Below the pieces are notes generated by a model that did no database searches, was not told the DNA's origin, and saw only the letters and a program-made list of their open reading frames with translations. The translations under genes and the position numbers were made by a program. Below, one piece after another: positions 1-8,315 of a DNA stretch of 22,734 nucleotides (position 1 is its first letter; every line of letters starts with the position of its first letter). The stretch is from Pavlovales sp. CCMP2436 (taxonomy: Eukaryota; Haptophyta; Pavlovophyceae; Pavlovales), in assembly GCA_026770615.1 (NCBI GenBank), contig MU631475.1:155573-178306 (forward strand). The letters run 5' to 3'.

Positions 1-512
1 GCTTGCGCAGCGGAGGGGGCCCCCATGCGAGCTTGGAGCGCTCTTGCGCCCATGCTGGCGAGGTCCCCGACGAAGGATTCCAGGTCGTCAGACCACTCGC
101 CGAAGGCTCCAATCACGAGGGCGGCGAACGCGGGGCCACCTGCAGTGCAGAAGGTCTGTGCGCGGGCCTGCATCGGGCCAGTCTGTCCGGGGGTCGTGTG
201 GAAGAAGTCGCGATCAATCTTGATGAGCTCCGCCATGCGTTCTACCGGACGCGAGTCAGCTCGCCTGCCCACAGCACGCCCAGGGTAGTTGCCGTCGGTG
301 TCCCCGTACCGAGTCCTGCAGAACGCTATGGTCTTGAGTTCAAGCAGTCGCGGGACCGCCCGCCCACCCTTGTGGTCGTACTCGGCGTAGAGGTCGACCT
401 TCGGCCAGGGTCGCCGGCCTAGCCCACCGAAGAAGAGCCGGTACGCGGCCTGGTTGGAGGCGAGTACCGAGGCGAAGATGTCTCTCGCCTCGGTGCGCGC
501 GTGCGCACCCAT
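1..512 (-). CDS. Partial PD-(D/E)XK nuclease-like protein, probably retroelement-derived
   Basis: An uninterrupted reading frame of about 170 codons runs on the minus strand from an ATG at 512-510 and leaves the window at position 1, so the C-terminus is missing. It contains VDLYAEYD, then LLELKTIAF about 20 residues later. This D...ExK spacing is typical of PD-(D/E)XK nucleases. Further on are a GRAVGRRA stretch and AALVIGAFGEWSDD. The layout (nuclease core, 'Y...GRA..RRA', 'GAFGE.S.D') resembles a domain I recall from uncharacterised algal proteins, often beside reverse transcriptases; that link is memory, not a search. An in-frame TAA lies 11 codons upstream of the ATG, so a longer protein would need an exon junction or 5' truncation there. 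Codon use is GC-rich, like the host flanks and unlike the viral element. Confidence 0.55.
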   Translation of the reverse strand, partial: MGAHARTEARDIFASVLASNQAAYRLFFGGLGRRPWPKVDLYAEYDHKGGRAVPRLLELKTIAFCRTRYGDTDGNYPGRAVGRRADSRPVERMAELIKIDRDFFHTTPGQTGPMQARAQTFCTAGGPAFAALVIGAFGEWSDDLESFVGDLASMGARALQARMGAPSAAQ

Positions 513-1019
513 TCTCCTCGCAACCTCAGCCAGGAGGGCGAGATTTTAATTAATATGAAGGGCGCTGAAGGCTTTAAGAAAGTAGCTGCTGATCCGTCGA
601 CCCTAATAACAGCTAAGAAACTCAGTCGCAGCCTCAAAAAGCGCCGTTTTTATTGCCCGCGATCCCCTGTACACGTAGAATTTGACTGGGAATAACTTTG
701 TTGCTGAGTGGTCCTTGTTACCTGATTCTTCTGGAAAGGTCGAGAAAATGGAGTGTTTATACCAAATCTCAACGGCAACATTCTGGCCTTTTCACAATTA
801 ATCGCACTATTGATCTCAGTATGAACTCCGAGGGCACGCCGCCTAGACGCAGAATTGGACGGGGAACAATTTTGGCGCTGGGTCTGAATGTCCGATACCT
901 GATTCTAAAAGGAACAACAAGAATATAGAGTCTCCGAAGTGAGGGTGGAATTTTCCAGACATTCCTGTGAGAGGTAAATCTGAAGTGATATGTGAGCTAA
1001 TACGCGCATCATTTTGTAA
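513..1019. other. Intergenic stretch without a supportable gene
   Basis: Base composition drops from GC-rich to mixed at about 540, next to a TTTTAATTAATAT stretch, which could be the breakpoint of the truncated element on the left. Short open frames here (up to about 76 codons) show no domain or conserved motif and look like chance. Confidence 0.4.
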
Positions 1020-1048
1020 CCCCCCCCTAGTACGTTTGTAGGGGGGGG
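1020..1048. repeat. C-run/G-run perfect hairpin
   Basis: A C8TA run at 1020-1029 pairs perfectly with TAG8 at 1039-1048 around a 9-nt loop, giving a 10-bp all-GC-rich stem. The G-run continues to 1052. It lies at the edge of the G-rich dispersed repeats and may belong to them. Confidence 0.7.
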
Positions 1049-1402
1049 GGGGCAACCTGATTTTTTTACCAATATTTAGGGAAGGGGGGTGACCCAACCT
1101 AAAATTTCGCCGCAGACAAGAAACAAATTGGGGTAGGGGGGTGACCCAACCTAAGATTTGCGCCACTGCCGGGAAGGGGGTAGAAGGGGGGGGTCCCAAC
1201 CTCCACGGTACAAGGATTTACGAAATCTGGGGAAAATACTCCAAAAAAAATCTTCGCCTAGGGCGAGCAACTCGACAGGGTTGGACACACGTAGATCTCC
1301 AGCTGGCAGATATGTTGTATTGCAGTACATCGGATTGGGCGCTCGCATGCACACGTGCGCTGACACGCCGTGCAGTGGACTAGACTGCGCGGCGGTGCGC
1401 TC

Positions 1403-1680
1403 GCTATAAATATGCACCATGGCGCTTGCACGCACGACCGCTGAGCCTTGCCCACCGAATAGTCTGCCGACGCCAAGCTCACCGACGACCTTGCCAGCGC
1501 TATAAAGCAGGCGGTAGACTGCCGCTCAGCAGCAGGCGGCTGAGCAGGCGTCAACTGATGTTGACCGTCGGGTCGGTCCGATTTTTTTACTATCCAACTT
1601 TACTACATATGTTGAAAGAAACAAAAACGCGGATCCCAACGAACTCGATCCCCACAGGCCCTGCAGCTCCCTATAAATGC
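1403..1680 (+). promoter_or_regulatory. Three TATA-like boxes in a gene-free region
   Basis: CTATAAA occurs at about 1403, 1500 and 1671, each just downstream of GC-rich sequence. The spacing is not regular and no convincing coding region follows, so these may be promoters of an unseen RNA or of a degraded transposon, or chance. Low confidence. Confidence 0.2.
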
Positions 1681-1751
1681 GCCGACTTCTGCGCCTCCTG
1701 GGCAGGGAACAGACGTATACATATATTAATGTAGGGGGGTTCGGGCTGGCG

Positions 1752-1929
1752 GTACGTTTCAAGTTCAAGTCAGGCGTATACATATATGTAACGCGTTGCG
1801 CAGCGACTCCAGCGCTTTGTTTTCGGCTTCCTCATCATCCACCACTTCTACCAGCTCCCCACTTCGGCGTAGCGCGTAGGAGCCTGCGTCGGAGCGCTAA
1901 GATCAGCCTGACTTGAACTTGAAACGTAC
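1752..1929. repeat. Perfect 24-bp inverted repeat with 130-bp spacer
   Basis: The arm at 1752-1775 (starts GTACGTTTCAAG) is the exact reverse complement of 1906-1929. Pairing stops on both sides, so the arms are exactly 24 bp. No target-site duplication is visible outside the arms. The spacer holds a near-palindromic GTATACATATATGTAAC. It could be a short MITE-like element, or a hairpin-forming regulatory or RNA structure. Confidence 0.75.
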
Positions 1930-2250
1930 ACTGCAGCCAATTTCCGTGAAGCGGGCTTGGGAGGGGGGGGTCCCAACCTCCGTACGGCGGCCAACGTTCG
2001 ATGAAGCGGTAGGGGGGTCACCCAGCCTAAACTTTGTTCCAATCGGTCAGGTAGGGGTTTGACTCAATCTAAAATTCTAGAATTGCCCTGCAAACGAACT
2101 AGGGGAGGGGCTTTCAAAATGACGCGTGTATAAACCGTAGAGCTCCAAAAGCGAGTGATATGATAGCTGATCGAAGAGCCACAAAAATGAGTGAGTGATA
2201 GCTGCTCTCACTCGTGGCACCCAGAAAGCCCCAGCGGCCGAGTGAGAGCT

Positions 2251-2358
2251 GTCAGCCAATCAGTGGGCAGGGATGCACCAGCCACATTGAAAAAAATGCA
2301 GGACGTTAAATCTCGAATGTGTGGCTGGTGGATCCCTGCTCTCTCATTGGGTGGCTGG
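2251..2358. repeat. Long imperfect hairpin
   Basis: The core arm 2267-2288 (GCAGGGATGCACCAGCCAC...) pairs with 2316-2339 with one mismatch and a 2-nt bulge. Weaker pairing extends outward to 2251 and 2358 (CAGCCAAT... against ...ATTGGGTGGCTGG). The central loop holds an A-rich tract. It resembles a foldback element arm pair; no coding content. Confidence 0.6.
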
Positions 2359-2429
2359 TTAAATCACGACGAGGACTTCGTGAGCATATCCGACTGCGCT
2401 GACGGCGAACTCTTTGACGTGGAGGACTG

Positions 2430-4200
2430 ATCGTATCAACTAATATAATCTAAATTATTTTAAATGTAATAATATTAGCGTTTGGCTCCGGGTGTCAGCG
2501 TCTGAGCGTCACTCTGTCGAGCTTTAGCGGCGCGTTGAACTTGCGGCACCTGGTACCAGTAAGCCGAAGCGCCGACTCGGATAGTAGGGCTCCGAGCATC
2601 GGAGCATGCAGCCCCGCTAATTGAAATGAGTAATTGTCACGGCGTGATCATCAACTTTGTTCTCCTGTCCACCATTAAACGCAGGCTGCTCAGACCAGCT
2701 CAAATTCGCTCAGGCAAAGTCAGACAGCCAGCCAGTAGCCCCATACATTAATACGCAATCAATTGTGTAGCATCCGCATGAATTGTCAATTGAGCTTGAG
2801 AGTGAAGATCAAACTGGCAGGGCGCTGGCAACTGTTCCTGGCAACCTGCGCCCGAGTGCCCGGCCAGGGCCCGAACCGAATCAGTGGCGGGCGGGCGAAG
2901 AGCAAGACTGCCATAGCGTGCGCAGCGTCTGGACCAAGGGCTGGGTTGCGATCGGATTCGCTCGGTCCCCTTCGGAGCGGCGTCCAAAAGCTTGCCCAGG
3001 GCGCAAGACAGCGGGCCAGTGCTCAGCTCAGTACACCTTGGGTGTGCCGCCGGCGGCGCGGTCGACAAGCGCGTGCTTGCACCACATCTCAGAGGGGATG
3101 GGCCGGATCGGCGTGTTCGGCCGGCGCTGCGCACGGGTCGCGCGCGGGCGGGGGTGTGAGCTGCGCGAGAGCTGCGGTGTGAGCTACGAGGCGCGACACG
3201 CGGTCGAAGCAGGGCCGCGCGCACAGCTCGCACCTCGTGTGCGGACGAGAACTTACAGACGACGCCAAGGACGACTACCAAGCCGACCATTGTGATGCCC
3301 AGATTCCTCTTCGCGTTGGGCGGCTCGCACCACCAGCCACCGACCGGGGACCAGACCCACTTCGGGTAGCTGCGAGAGAGCGGGAGGGTGGGAGAAGAGC
3401 ACAGTGGGTCAGGCCGTACGCGCGGGAGGGGCGGCGCGCAGGCTTGGCCCGGGCGTGGCGACTTACGGCCACTTCTCAATGGGCGCCATCTAGTCCAAAG
3501 CTTCGAGCGAGCGCCGGCGGCCCGCCGTCGTCGTAGGAGGAGAGCTGGCTTCGCTTGCAGGATGGCTGACTTCTTTTTAAAATCACCTTCGAGGCACGAT
3601 AATTTTGGGATGGCTGTACCAGCGATTTCGACCGGTAGTCCCACTGGCAGGCACGGGCATTTGCGAGCGCACGAGTCGTGTTTGATCCTGATGGGCTCAT
3701 CGAGGGTTCGTTATGACATAGCTTGAGGTAATAATTTGAAAAGAAAACATGCACACCCCTTTTTGGTCAAACGAGGGATTTTGAGATCTTGGGCAATTAT
3801 TGAATCATGGGCAATTTTAAGATTTTTGGACGATATCGAGGGGTTTACAAATAGCATTCATCGAGGATATCAAATGCCTCACAAATGCCAATCGATGGGT
3901 CCAACCCGATGCGATGACGAGCTGATCGGACTCTGCACTGGAGCCTGTAACACAGCACACATGTACCACGAACGGTAATTGCACCGGACCTTTGACGGCG
4001 GTGGTTCATCTCGTTTACAGTTTTTGCAGATGAACATTCCTTGCACACATAAATTGCAATGGAGCTTGCCGACGCGTCGACACCGAGGCGAATGCGTTTT
4101 TTCATTTCATGACGACTTGGAGACATTGTAGTATGCTTGTACTTTAGAAAATAAATTGGACCGAAGTGTTTTAACACGCCCGAGGCCATTGAGCCTCTCC
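2430..4200. other. GC-rich host intergenic region, no supportable gene
   Basis: About 1.8 kb with an AT-rich patch at 2440-2480 and very GC-rich sequence at 2820-3540. A minus-strand open frame of 298 codons (2748-3644) exists but is dominated by Arg/Ala/Pro/Ser, as GC-rich shadow frames are. One detail argues for a possible short exon in it: minus-strand sequence around 3265-3240 encodes a short hydrophobic run (MVGLVVVLGVV) followed directly by a GTAAGT splice-donor consensus. No downstream acceptor or domain was found, so no gene is called. Confidence 0.35.
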
Positions 4201-4204
4201 TTTA

Positions 4205-4350
4205 ACTGTTGCTCGTAACCCTAGCTCGTAACCCTAACATGTGCTATACGCGTAACCCAAACCCTAACCTGTGCTATACGCGTAACCCAAACCCTAACCT
4301 GTGCTATATCCGGTAACCCAAACCCTAACATGTGCTATATGCGTAACCCG
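4205..4350. repeat. Telomere-like CCCTAA minisatellite, ~30-bp unit
   Basis: About four units of roughly 30-32 bp (GTGCTATACGCGTAACCCAA plus ACCCTAACCT and variants) follow two looser CGTAACCCTA units. Each carries CCCTAA or CCCAAACCCTAA, the complement of the TTAGGG-type telomere repeat. The copies are degenerate and interrupted, so this is an interstitial or subtelomeric telomere-derived array, not a chromosome end. Confidence 0.8.
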
Positions 4351-4446
4351 AGGGGAATTATAGCGTAGCCCGAGGCGATTTGTGAAAAACACGTTTGCTG
4401 ACCGTTGTTGGGCTTTCCGGTGCTCCCGAGCTCAACCGAGACGCTC

Positions 4447-4512
4447 TCGGGCACGATGGATGTCTTGATGGATGTCTCGATGGCACACGATGGTCGTCTC
4501 GATGGCGCGCAT
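4447..4512. repeat. GATGG-rich minisatellite (related copy inside the lipase gene)
   Basis: Degenerate units of about 10-16 bp of the form GATGGATGTCT / GATGGCACAC / GATGGTCGTCT. The reverse complement shares exact stretches of 15-17 nt with the insertion at 10176-10248 (for example CCATCGTGTGCCATCG), so both belong to one repeat family. Confidence 0.65.
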
Positions 4513-4575
4513 CGGATCGCAATGGACTTGGCGGCGGCGGCCCTCTCTACCTCTTCGACCGCGCGTGTCGTTCAT

Positions 4576-4803
4576 ATCCGCTTTCTGCGATGATGTCTAC
4601 GATGTCCGCTTTCTCGATGTGCTGTTGCTCATGTCCGCTGCGATGATGTCCACAATGTCCGCTTTCTCGATGTGCTGTTGCTCATGTCCGCTGCGATGAT
4701 GTCCACAATGTCCGCTTTCTCGATGTGCTGTTGCTCATGTCCGCTTTCTGCGATGCTGTCCACGATGCTGTCCACGATGCTTTCCACGATGCTGTCCACG
4801 ATG
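4576..4803. repeat. 53-bp tandem repeat merging into a 12-bp repeat
   Basis: Three 53-bp units start at 4611, 4664 and 4717 (each begins TTCTCGATGTGCTGTTGCTC). From 4752 the array changes to a 12-bp unit GATGCTGTCCAC repeated four times with one variant base. A ~37-bp sequence (GGCGGCGGCC then CTCT-ACCTCTTCGACC) flanks the arrays at about 4528-4564 and 4820-4857, so the tandem arrays sit inside a flanking direct duplication. Confidence 0.85.
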
Positions 4804-4861
4804 TCGGATCCCGGAAGACTCGGCGGCGGCCGCCCTCTCCACCTCTTCGACCATGCGCGCG

Positions 4862-5220
4862 CACCTCGGACTTAATTCGGACATGTTGCCTACAAAGTAT
4901 TCAAACGCGATCGAGCGGACTCCGGCAGTTAAAGAGATCAATGCGCCACGCGAAAAGCGCAAACGCACCTCAGAGTTAATTCGGACATGTTGCCCACAAA
5001 GTACTCAAACGCAATCGAGCGGACTCCGGCAGTTAAAGAGATCAATGCGCCACGCGGAAAGCGCAAACGCACGCGCACCTCGGAGTTAATTCGGACATGT
5101 TGCCTACAAAGTATTCAAACGCGATCGAGCGGACTCCGGCAGTTAAAGAGATCAATGCGCCACGCGAAAAGCGCAAACGCACCTCAGAGTTAATTCGGAC
5201 ATGTTGCCCACAAAGTACAC
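4862..5220. repeat. 104-110-bp tandem repeat with dimeric higher-order structure
   Basis: Units start at 4862, 4966, 5076 and 5180 (the last is cut off at about 5218). Units 1 and 3 share CCTACAAAGTATTC and GCGATCGAG; units 2 and 4 share CAGAGTT and CCCACAAAGTA. The pattern is therefore A-B-A'-B', a ~214-bp dimer duplicated as a block. Unit 2 carries an extra ACGCGC before unit 3. The array ends about 340 bp before the viral reading frames. Confidence 0.85.
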
Positions 5221-5302
5221 AAAACCGCATCGGGTTCGACCGTGCACAAACAGGCCTGCCGGACTCTACCGCCCGCCCAGGCCACGACGACCCAACTCGA
5301 AA

Positions 5303-5335
5303 ACCAACCATGACCAACCATGACCAACCATGACC
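5303..5335. repeat. 10-bp tandem repeat ACCAACCATG x3
   Basis: Three consecutive decamers followed by a degraded fourth. A simple repeat at the host/element transition. Confidence 0.7.
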
Positions 5336-5525
5336 AAACACGACCCACCCAGACCTGCCACGACTACGAAATCATGCACAAATGAAATACCCGTATTGTA
5401 CAACTACGCGCAAATACGACAACTACGAGGCACACACGGGAGACACCCAAGGCAAACGGGAAACGATGAAGAAATTGACAGATTCGCTGATGCCGCTAAA
5501 GTGCCCTGCGACCCTCTCCAAGTGC

Positions 5526-5638
5526 CCCAGCGTTCGTCCGCCCGGCCCATTACCGCCGGATGCCCGTTCGCATTCCAAGGACTCAACCAGCACCAGCAGG
5601 CCCAGCGTTTGTTCGCCCAGCCCATTACCGCCGGATGC
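5526..5638. repeat. 38-bp direct duplication, 75-bp period
   Basis: 5526-5563 and 5601-5638 match at 35 of 38 positions. The 75-bp spacing keeps the frame, so in the frame of the adjacent polymerase-like protein both copies encode an AFVRPAHYRRM-like peptide, and each ends in a candidate ATG (5560 and 5635). The duplication makes the true start of that protein ambiguous. Confidence 0.75.
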
Positions 5639-6003
5639 AAAATCGCATGGAGATGCCAGCCCGTATCGAGATGCTCAGTGACATTTTCCTCGATGTGTTT
5701 AATACGCCTCCACCCCGAATCAATCGCGGGAATCTGTTTACCTCGGTTGGCCCACCAGACAAGAATTTTAGGCTTCCAACCTCATCGGCCGGCATGGACC
5801 GCCTTTACAATCAGCTCATGCTTCAAGGCCGCAAGATCGACCGTGCTTTCCATGTAGCAAACCCACAAGTGCCGCTCCACCGTACTTGGACATTGAACAC
5901 GTATTTGGCAGATTTTAAGGAAAGGGACATTGACGTCGATCACCAAGGTGCTGTTCGGTACATTGCAAAGGCTGAAAATTCTAAATGGAAAAGTTTGGAC
6001 TGA
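5560..6003 (+). CDS. N-terminal fragment of polymerase-like replication protein
   Basis: This 147-codon frame ends at a TGA (6001-6003) and reopens in the same frame straight afterwards, staying open to 8277. The two pieces are therefore almost certainly one gene of about 880-906 codons with one in-frame stop. The start may be ATG 5560 or ATG 5635, since the duplicated 38-bp sequence supplies both; the frame is open back to 5500. The fragment has no motif I can name; its end (LADFKERDIDVDHQGAVRYI) looks like an ordered domain that continues past the stop. No ATG follows the TGA closely, so the downstream part is unlikely to have its own start. Confidence 0.6.
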   Translation: MPVRIPRTQPAPAGPAFVRPAHYRRMQNRMEMPARIEMLSDIFLDVFNTPPPRINRGNLFTSVGPPDKNFRLPTSSAGMDRLYNQLMLQGRKIDRAFHVANPQVPLHRTWTLNTYLADFKERDIDVDHQGAVRYIAKAENSKWKSLD

Positions 6004-8277
6004 ACAGGGCCGCAGCGCCCACCTCTCGACAAAGGGTTGACTTACGACGTAACAGTCGAAACAATCGTTTCAAGGTCTTCAGGGCTTCGTTCGTACGGTA
6101 CATTCATCAGAAGCGCTCGCATTACCGTTAACCACCCAAGCGATCCAGAAGCACCCGTGCTTGATTGCAGGTTTTCCCCGGCAGAATTTAATGCAAATGA
6201 AGAACAGCAACAGGAGCATTTAGCTCGTGAAGTAGCAAAACAAGATGCAACTGGGTCCGATATTACTCCATCCGACAGCGACCCCTTTTGGCTCCATGCA
6301 GATTCATGGAGAACTGTATTTAGCATGGCCGATACGCTAATGACATTTACCCAAGTTGTAAACGTAACAGGAGCAGGTGGGTCATCGTTGGCAGGCATGC
6401 GAATTGCAACCAGTCCTAAGCCAATGATAAATTGCCTTATTGACATTATTCGCTCTCGATTCACGGCGCGCATTGATGAGATTGAAGAAGAACGGTCAAC
6501 TCTCCCGGTTGGTAAAACAGGGCGCCCAAAAGCAGGTGAAGTACGGAATTTGACTGCCAGACGTAAGCGCAATATGCTAAGTGAACACCAGAGAAACATC
6601 GAAGCTCGCATTGAACTTTTAGATAAAATTAATGAGCGCGTTGTAGCTGACGGAGGTCTAAAACACGGCGACAACGCAACTTTGATGGAAATAGTGACGG
6701 CCAGTAGCGTTGCGTTCATTCAGTTCATTTGCCCGCTGCAAACTGATCGCGAAGTCTATTGGCGCATTGATAACCCTCGTGTTCAAAACGTAATAGAAAA
6801 TGGAGTATCGCGAACAGGAATTACAGCCTTCTTAGTGTCTCCAGTGCACGTGGTCAATATGCAATCAGGAAACTGGGTTTTCTCTTCTGAAAAAGTAACA
6901 AAGTTGAACTCTGATCAAATGCGATTAAAAAGTGAAGAACTGTCGGCAAGCGGAGAAGTGACGCTTGTAACCCCGTCCGGAAGCTGCAAGTCCGGCCAGG
7001 CCATTCGTACTCTCAACGGAGATGTATTCACATTTCACAGTGAATTTAGCGAGTGGAAAGAAAAGTTCTGGGATAAACAAACAAGCAGCTCTCGTATGAG
7101 CACCAAGCAATACGAAATGGCGGTCATTTCGATAGTCGTGTCGGCTCCACTGCTCACCGTCCGGGCCCGCTTTCAACTGTACGATGAAGTTGCGTCAAAG
7201 TACACCGTCACAGAACCAAAATCACGTATAATACACGAATCCATTGGTAATTTCGACCAGAAAAAGGCATATACACACGCATTCGACCCAATCAACCACA
7301 GATTCATGGGGTCTGAGGGCCTATGCATGGGAAAAGTAGCAGAAAGCTTCCTGATAACGAGCCAGCAAGAAATGATCGATATGCTAAAGGCAAAAGGATT
7401 AGAAGGCCTGCTTGTGATCGACCAAGACAGCGTAGATTTAACAGGCATAAACGCAGTCGAGATGGAAAATCACCTTCGCACCTTTGATGGGGATTTGGAT
7501 TCCAGCGGACTTACCGATGAAAAGGTTGCGGACACGATCAAGCGCCTCTACACAATCAACGTGGCGGACGAAGAAGAAACACGCCTACCTCGGGTGCTGA
7601 CCTTTATCGAAGCAAGATTCCTAATGGCATGTGGTGTAAATTTCAAGGGCCTCATTGCGCTCGTGAGCTACAGCTTAATCCCCATCGAATTCACGAAAGA
7701 GTCGTATGAGAAATACGGGAACATTGCTCATTACGCAAAGGCCGTGGGACTTGGCATGCACCTGCATTGCAACAATCGTGTCCACATAAATGGATCGGCG
7801 CATACGGCACAACAGTTCTTTGCAATGGCAAATGAAGACCCACGCCTCCGCAAAGACCGAATCCGCATTAGAACGCTTGGTCAGAACACCATTGAGATTG
7901 AGCACCCATCGGACAAAATCAGCACACTTGCTCACGTCAGCGCGTACGTAGTAGCGGGCCAAAGAATGCAGCTCGCAATGCAGGTAATGCTTATTCCAAA
8001 TCCGATCGAAGCGGTAACCGACGGAGTTTATGCCATGCTCGACGATGAACTCAACTACGAAAAGCGTCTCCTCCCGTATTTTATTATGAAGAGCAAGGGG
8101 TCAATGCCGGCTGTTTGCGCAACCCGCACGTTAAACGGGCTGAAATGCGGCCTGGCCAGAATTAAAATAAACGACGATGGCGACGAAGAAGACGTGACCC
8201 CTCTACTCTTACTGTTTATTACGAAATTTACCGTTTTACAGCAAGCGACGACTCGTCAAAAGTTAACATGGGATTGA
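6004..8277 (+). CDS. Putative palm-domain DNA polymerase-like replication protein (broken at its 5' end by TGA)
   Basis: A continuous frame of over 740 codons, in phase with the 5560-6003 piece. Residues are counted from the TTG codon at 6037. Two sites resemble the metal-binding motifs of a polymerase palm: FDQKKAYTHAF around D407 (compare the 'D...AY' motif A of family B polymerases) and VTDGVYAML around D662 (compare a motif C '.TD..Y'). A helical stretch with the pattern expected before motif C (HVSAYVVAGQRMQLAMQVML) lies between them. The ~400 residues before motif A are not recognised; an exonuclease, primase or terminal-protein-like role cannot be told apart. The assignment rests on these short patterns and on position in a viral element. 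The gene ends with TGA 39 bp before the spike gene on the same strand. Confidence 0.45.
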   Translation, partial: TGPQRPPLDKGLTYDVTVETIVSRSSGLRSYGTFIRSARITVNHPSDPEAPVLDCRFSPAEFNANEEQQQEHLAREVAKQDATGSDITPSDSDPFWLHADSWRTVFSMADTLMTFTQVVNVTGAGGSSLAGMRIATSPKPMINCLIDIIRSRFTARIDEIEEERSTLPVGKTGRPKAGEVRNLTARRKRNMLSEHQRNIEARIELLDKINERVVADGGLKHGDNATLMEIVTASSVAFIQFICPLQTDREVYWRIDNPRVQNVIENGVSRTGITAFLVSPVHVVNMQSGNWVFSSEKVTKLNSDQMRLKSEELSASGEVTLVTPSGSCKSGQAIRTLNGDVFTFHSEFSEWKEKFWDKQTSSSRMSTKQYEMAVISIVVSAPLLTVRARFQLYDEVASKYTVTEPKSRIIHESIGNFDQKKAYTHAFDPINHRFMGSEGLCMGKVAESFLITSQQEMIDMLKAKGLEGLLVIDQDSVDLTGINAVEMENHLRTFDGDLDSSGLTDEKVADTIKRLYTINVADEEETRLPRVLTFIEARFLMACGVNFKGLIALVSYSLIPIEFTKESYEKYGNIAHYAKAVGLGMHLHCNNRVHINGSAHTAQQFFAMANEDPRLRKDRIRIRTLGQNTIEIEHPSDKISTLAHVSAYVVAGQRMQLAMQVMLIPNPIEAVTDGVYAMLDDELNYEKRLLPYFIMKSKGSMPAVCATRTLNGLKCGLARIKINDDGDEEDVTPLLLLFITKFTVLQQATTRQKLTWD

Positions 8278-8315
8278 ACACATCACCTACTCTAAACTTG
8301 TTTTGAAATTTTTCA

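Larger units (their letters stand above)
1084..2076. repeat. Dispersed G-run repeats (two related types, six copies)
   Basis: Four copies of a ~24-bp motif (G4-6, then T-GACCCAACCTAAAATTT-like sequence) lie at about 1084-1107, 1136-1159, 2011-2035 and 2052-2076; the last two are diverged. A second type, a G8 run followed by TCCCAACCTCC, lies at about 1185-1204 and 1962-1981. The two types sit next to each other in both clusters but in opposite order, and both clusters bracket about 750 bp. All copies are in the same orientation. I do not recognise the family; a degenerate satellite or the edge of a duplicated block are both possible. Confidence 0.6.

Noticed and set aside
2520..2620. Possible tRNA-like fold
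   Set aside because: Short complementary segments exist but no acceptor stem, T-loop or anticodon arm can be assembled.
2748..3644. 298-codon minus-strand open frame
   Set aside because: Composition is Arg/Ala/Pro/Ser-dominated as in GC-rich shadow frames; plus-strand frames overlap it at similar lengths and no domain is visible.
4205..5335. CRISPR array
   Set aside because: The repeats are tandem without unique spacers, in eukaryotic-type sequence, with no cas genes.
5330..5857. 175-codon frame at the element's left edge
   Set aside because: It overlaps the 38-bp duplication and the polymerase N-terminus in another frame, and shows no motif.
6042..6719. 225-codon minus-strand open frame
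   Set aside because: It is the antisense shadow of the polymerase-like gene; no motif, and the plus-strand frame extends far beyond it.
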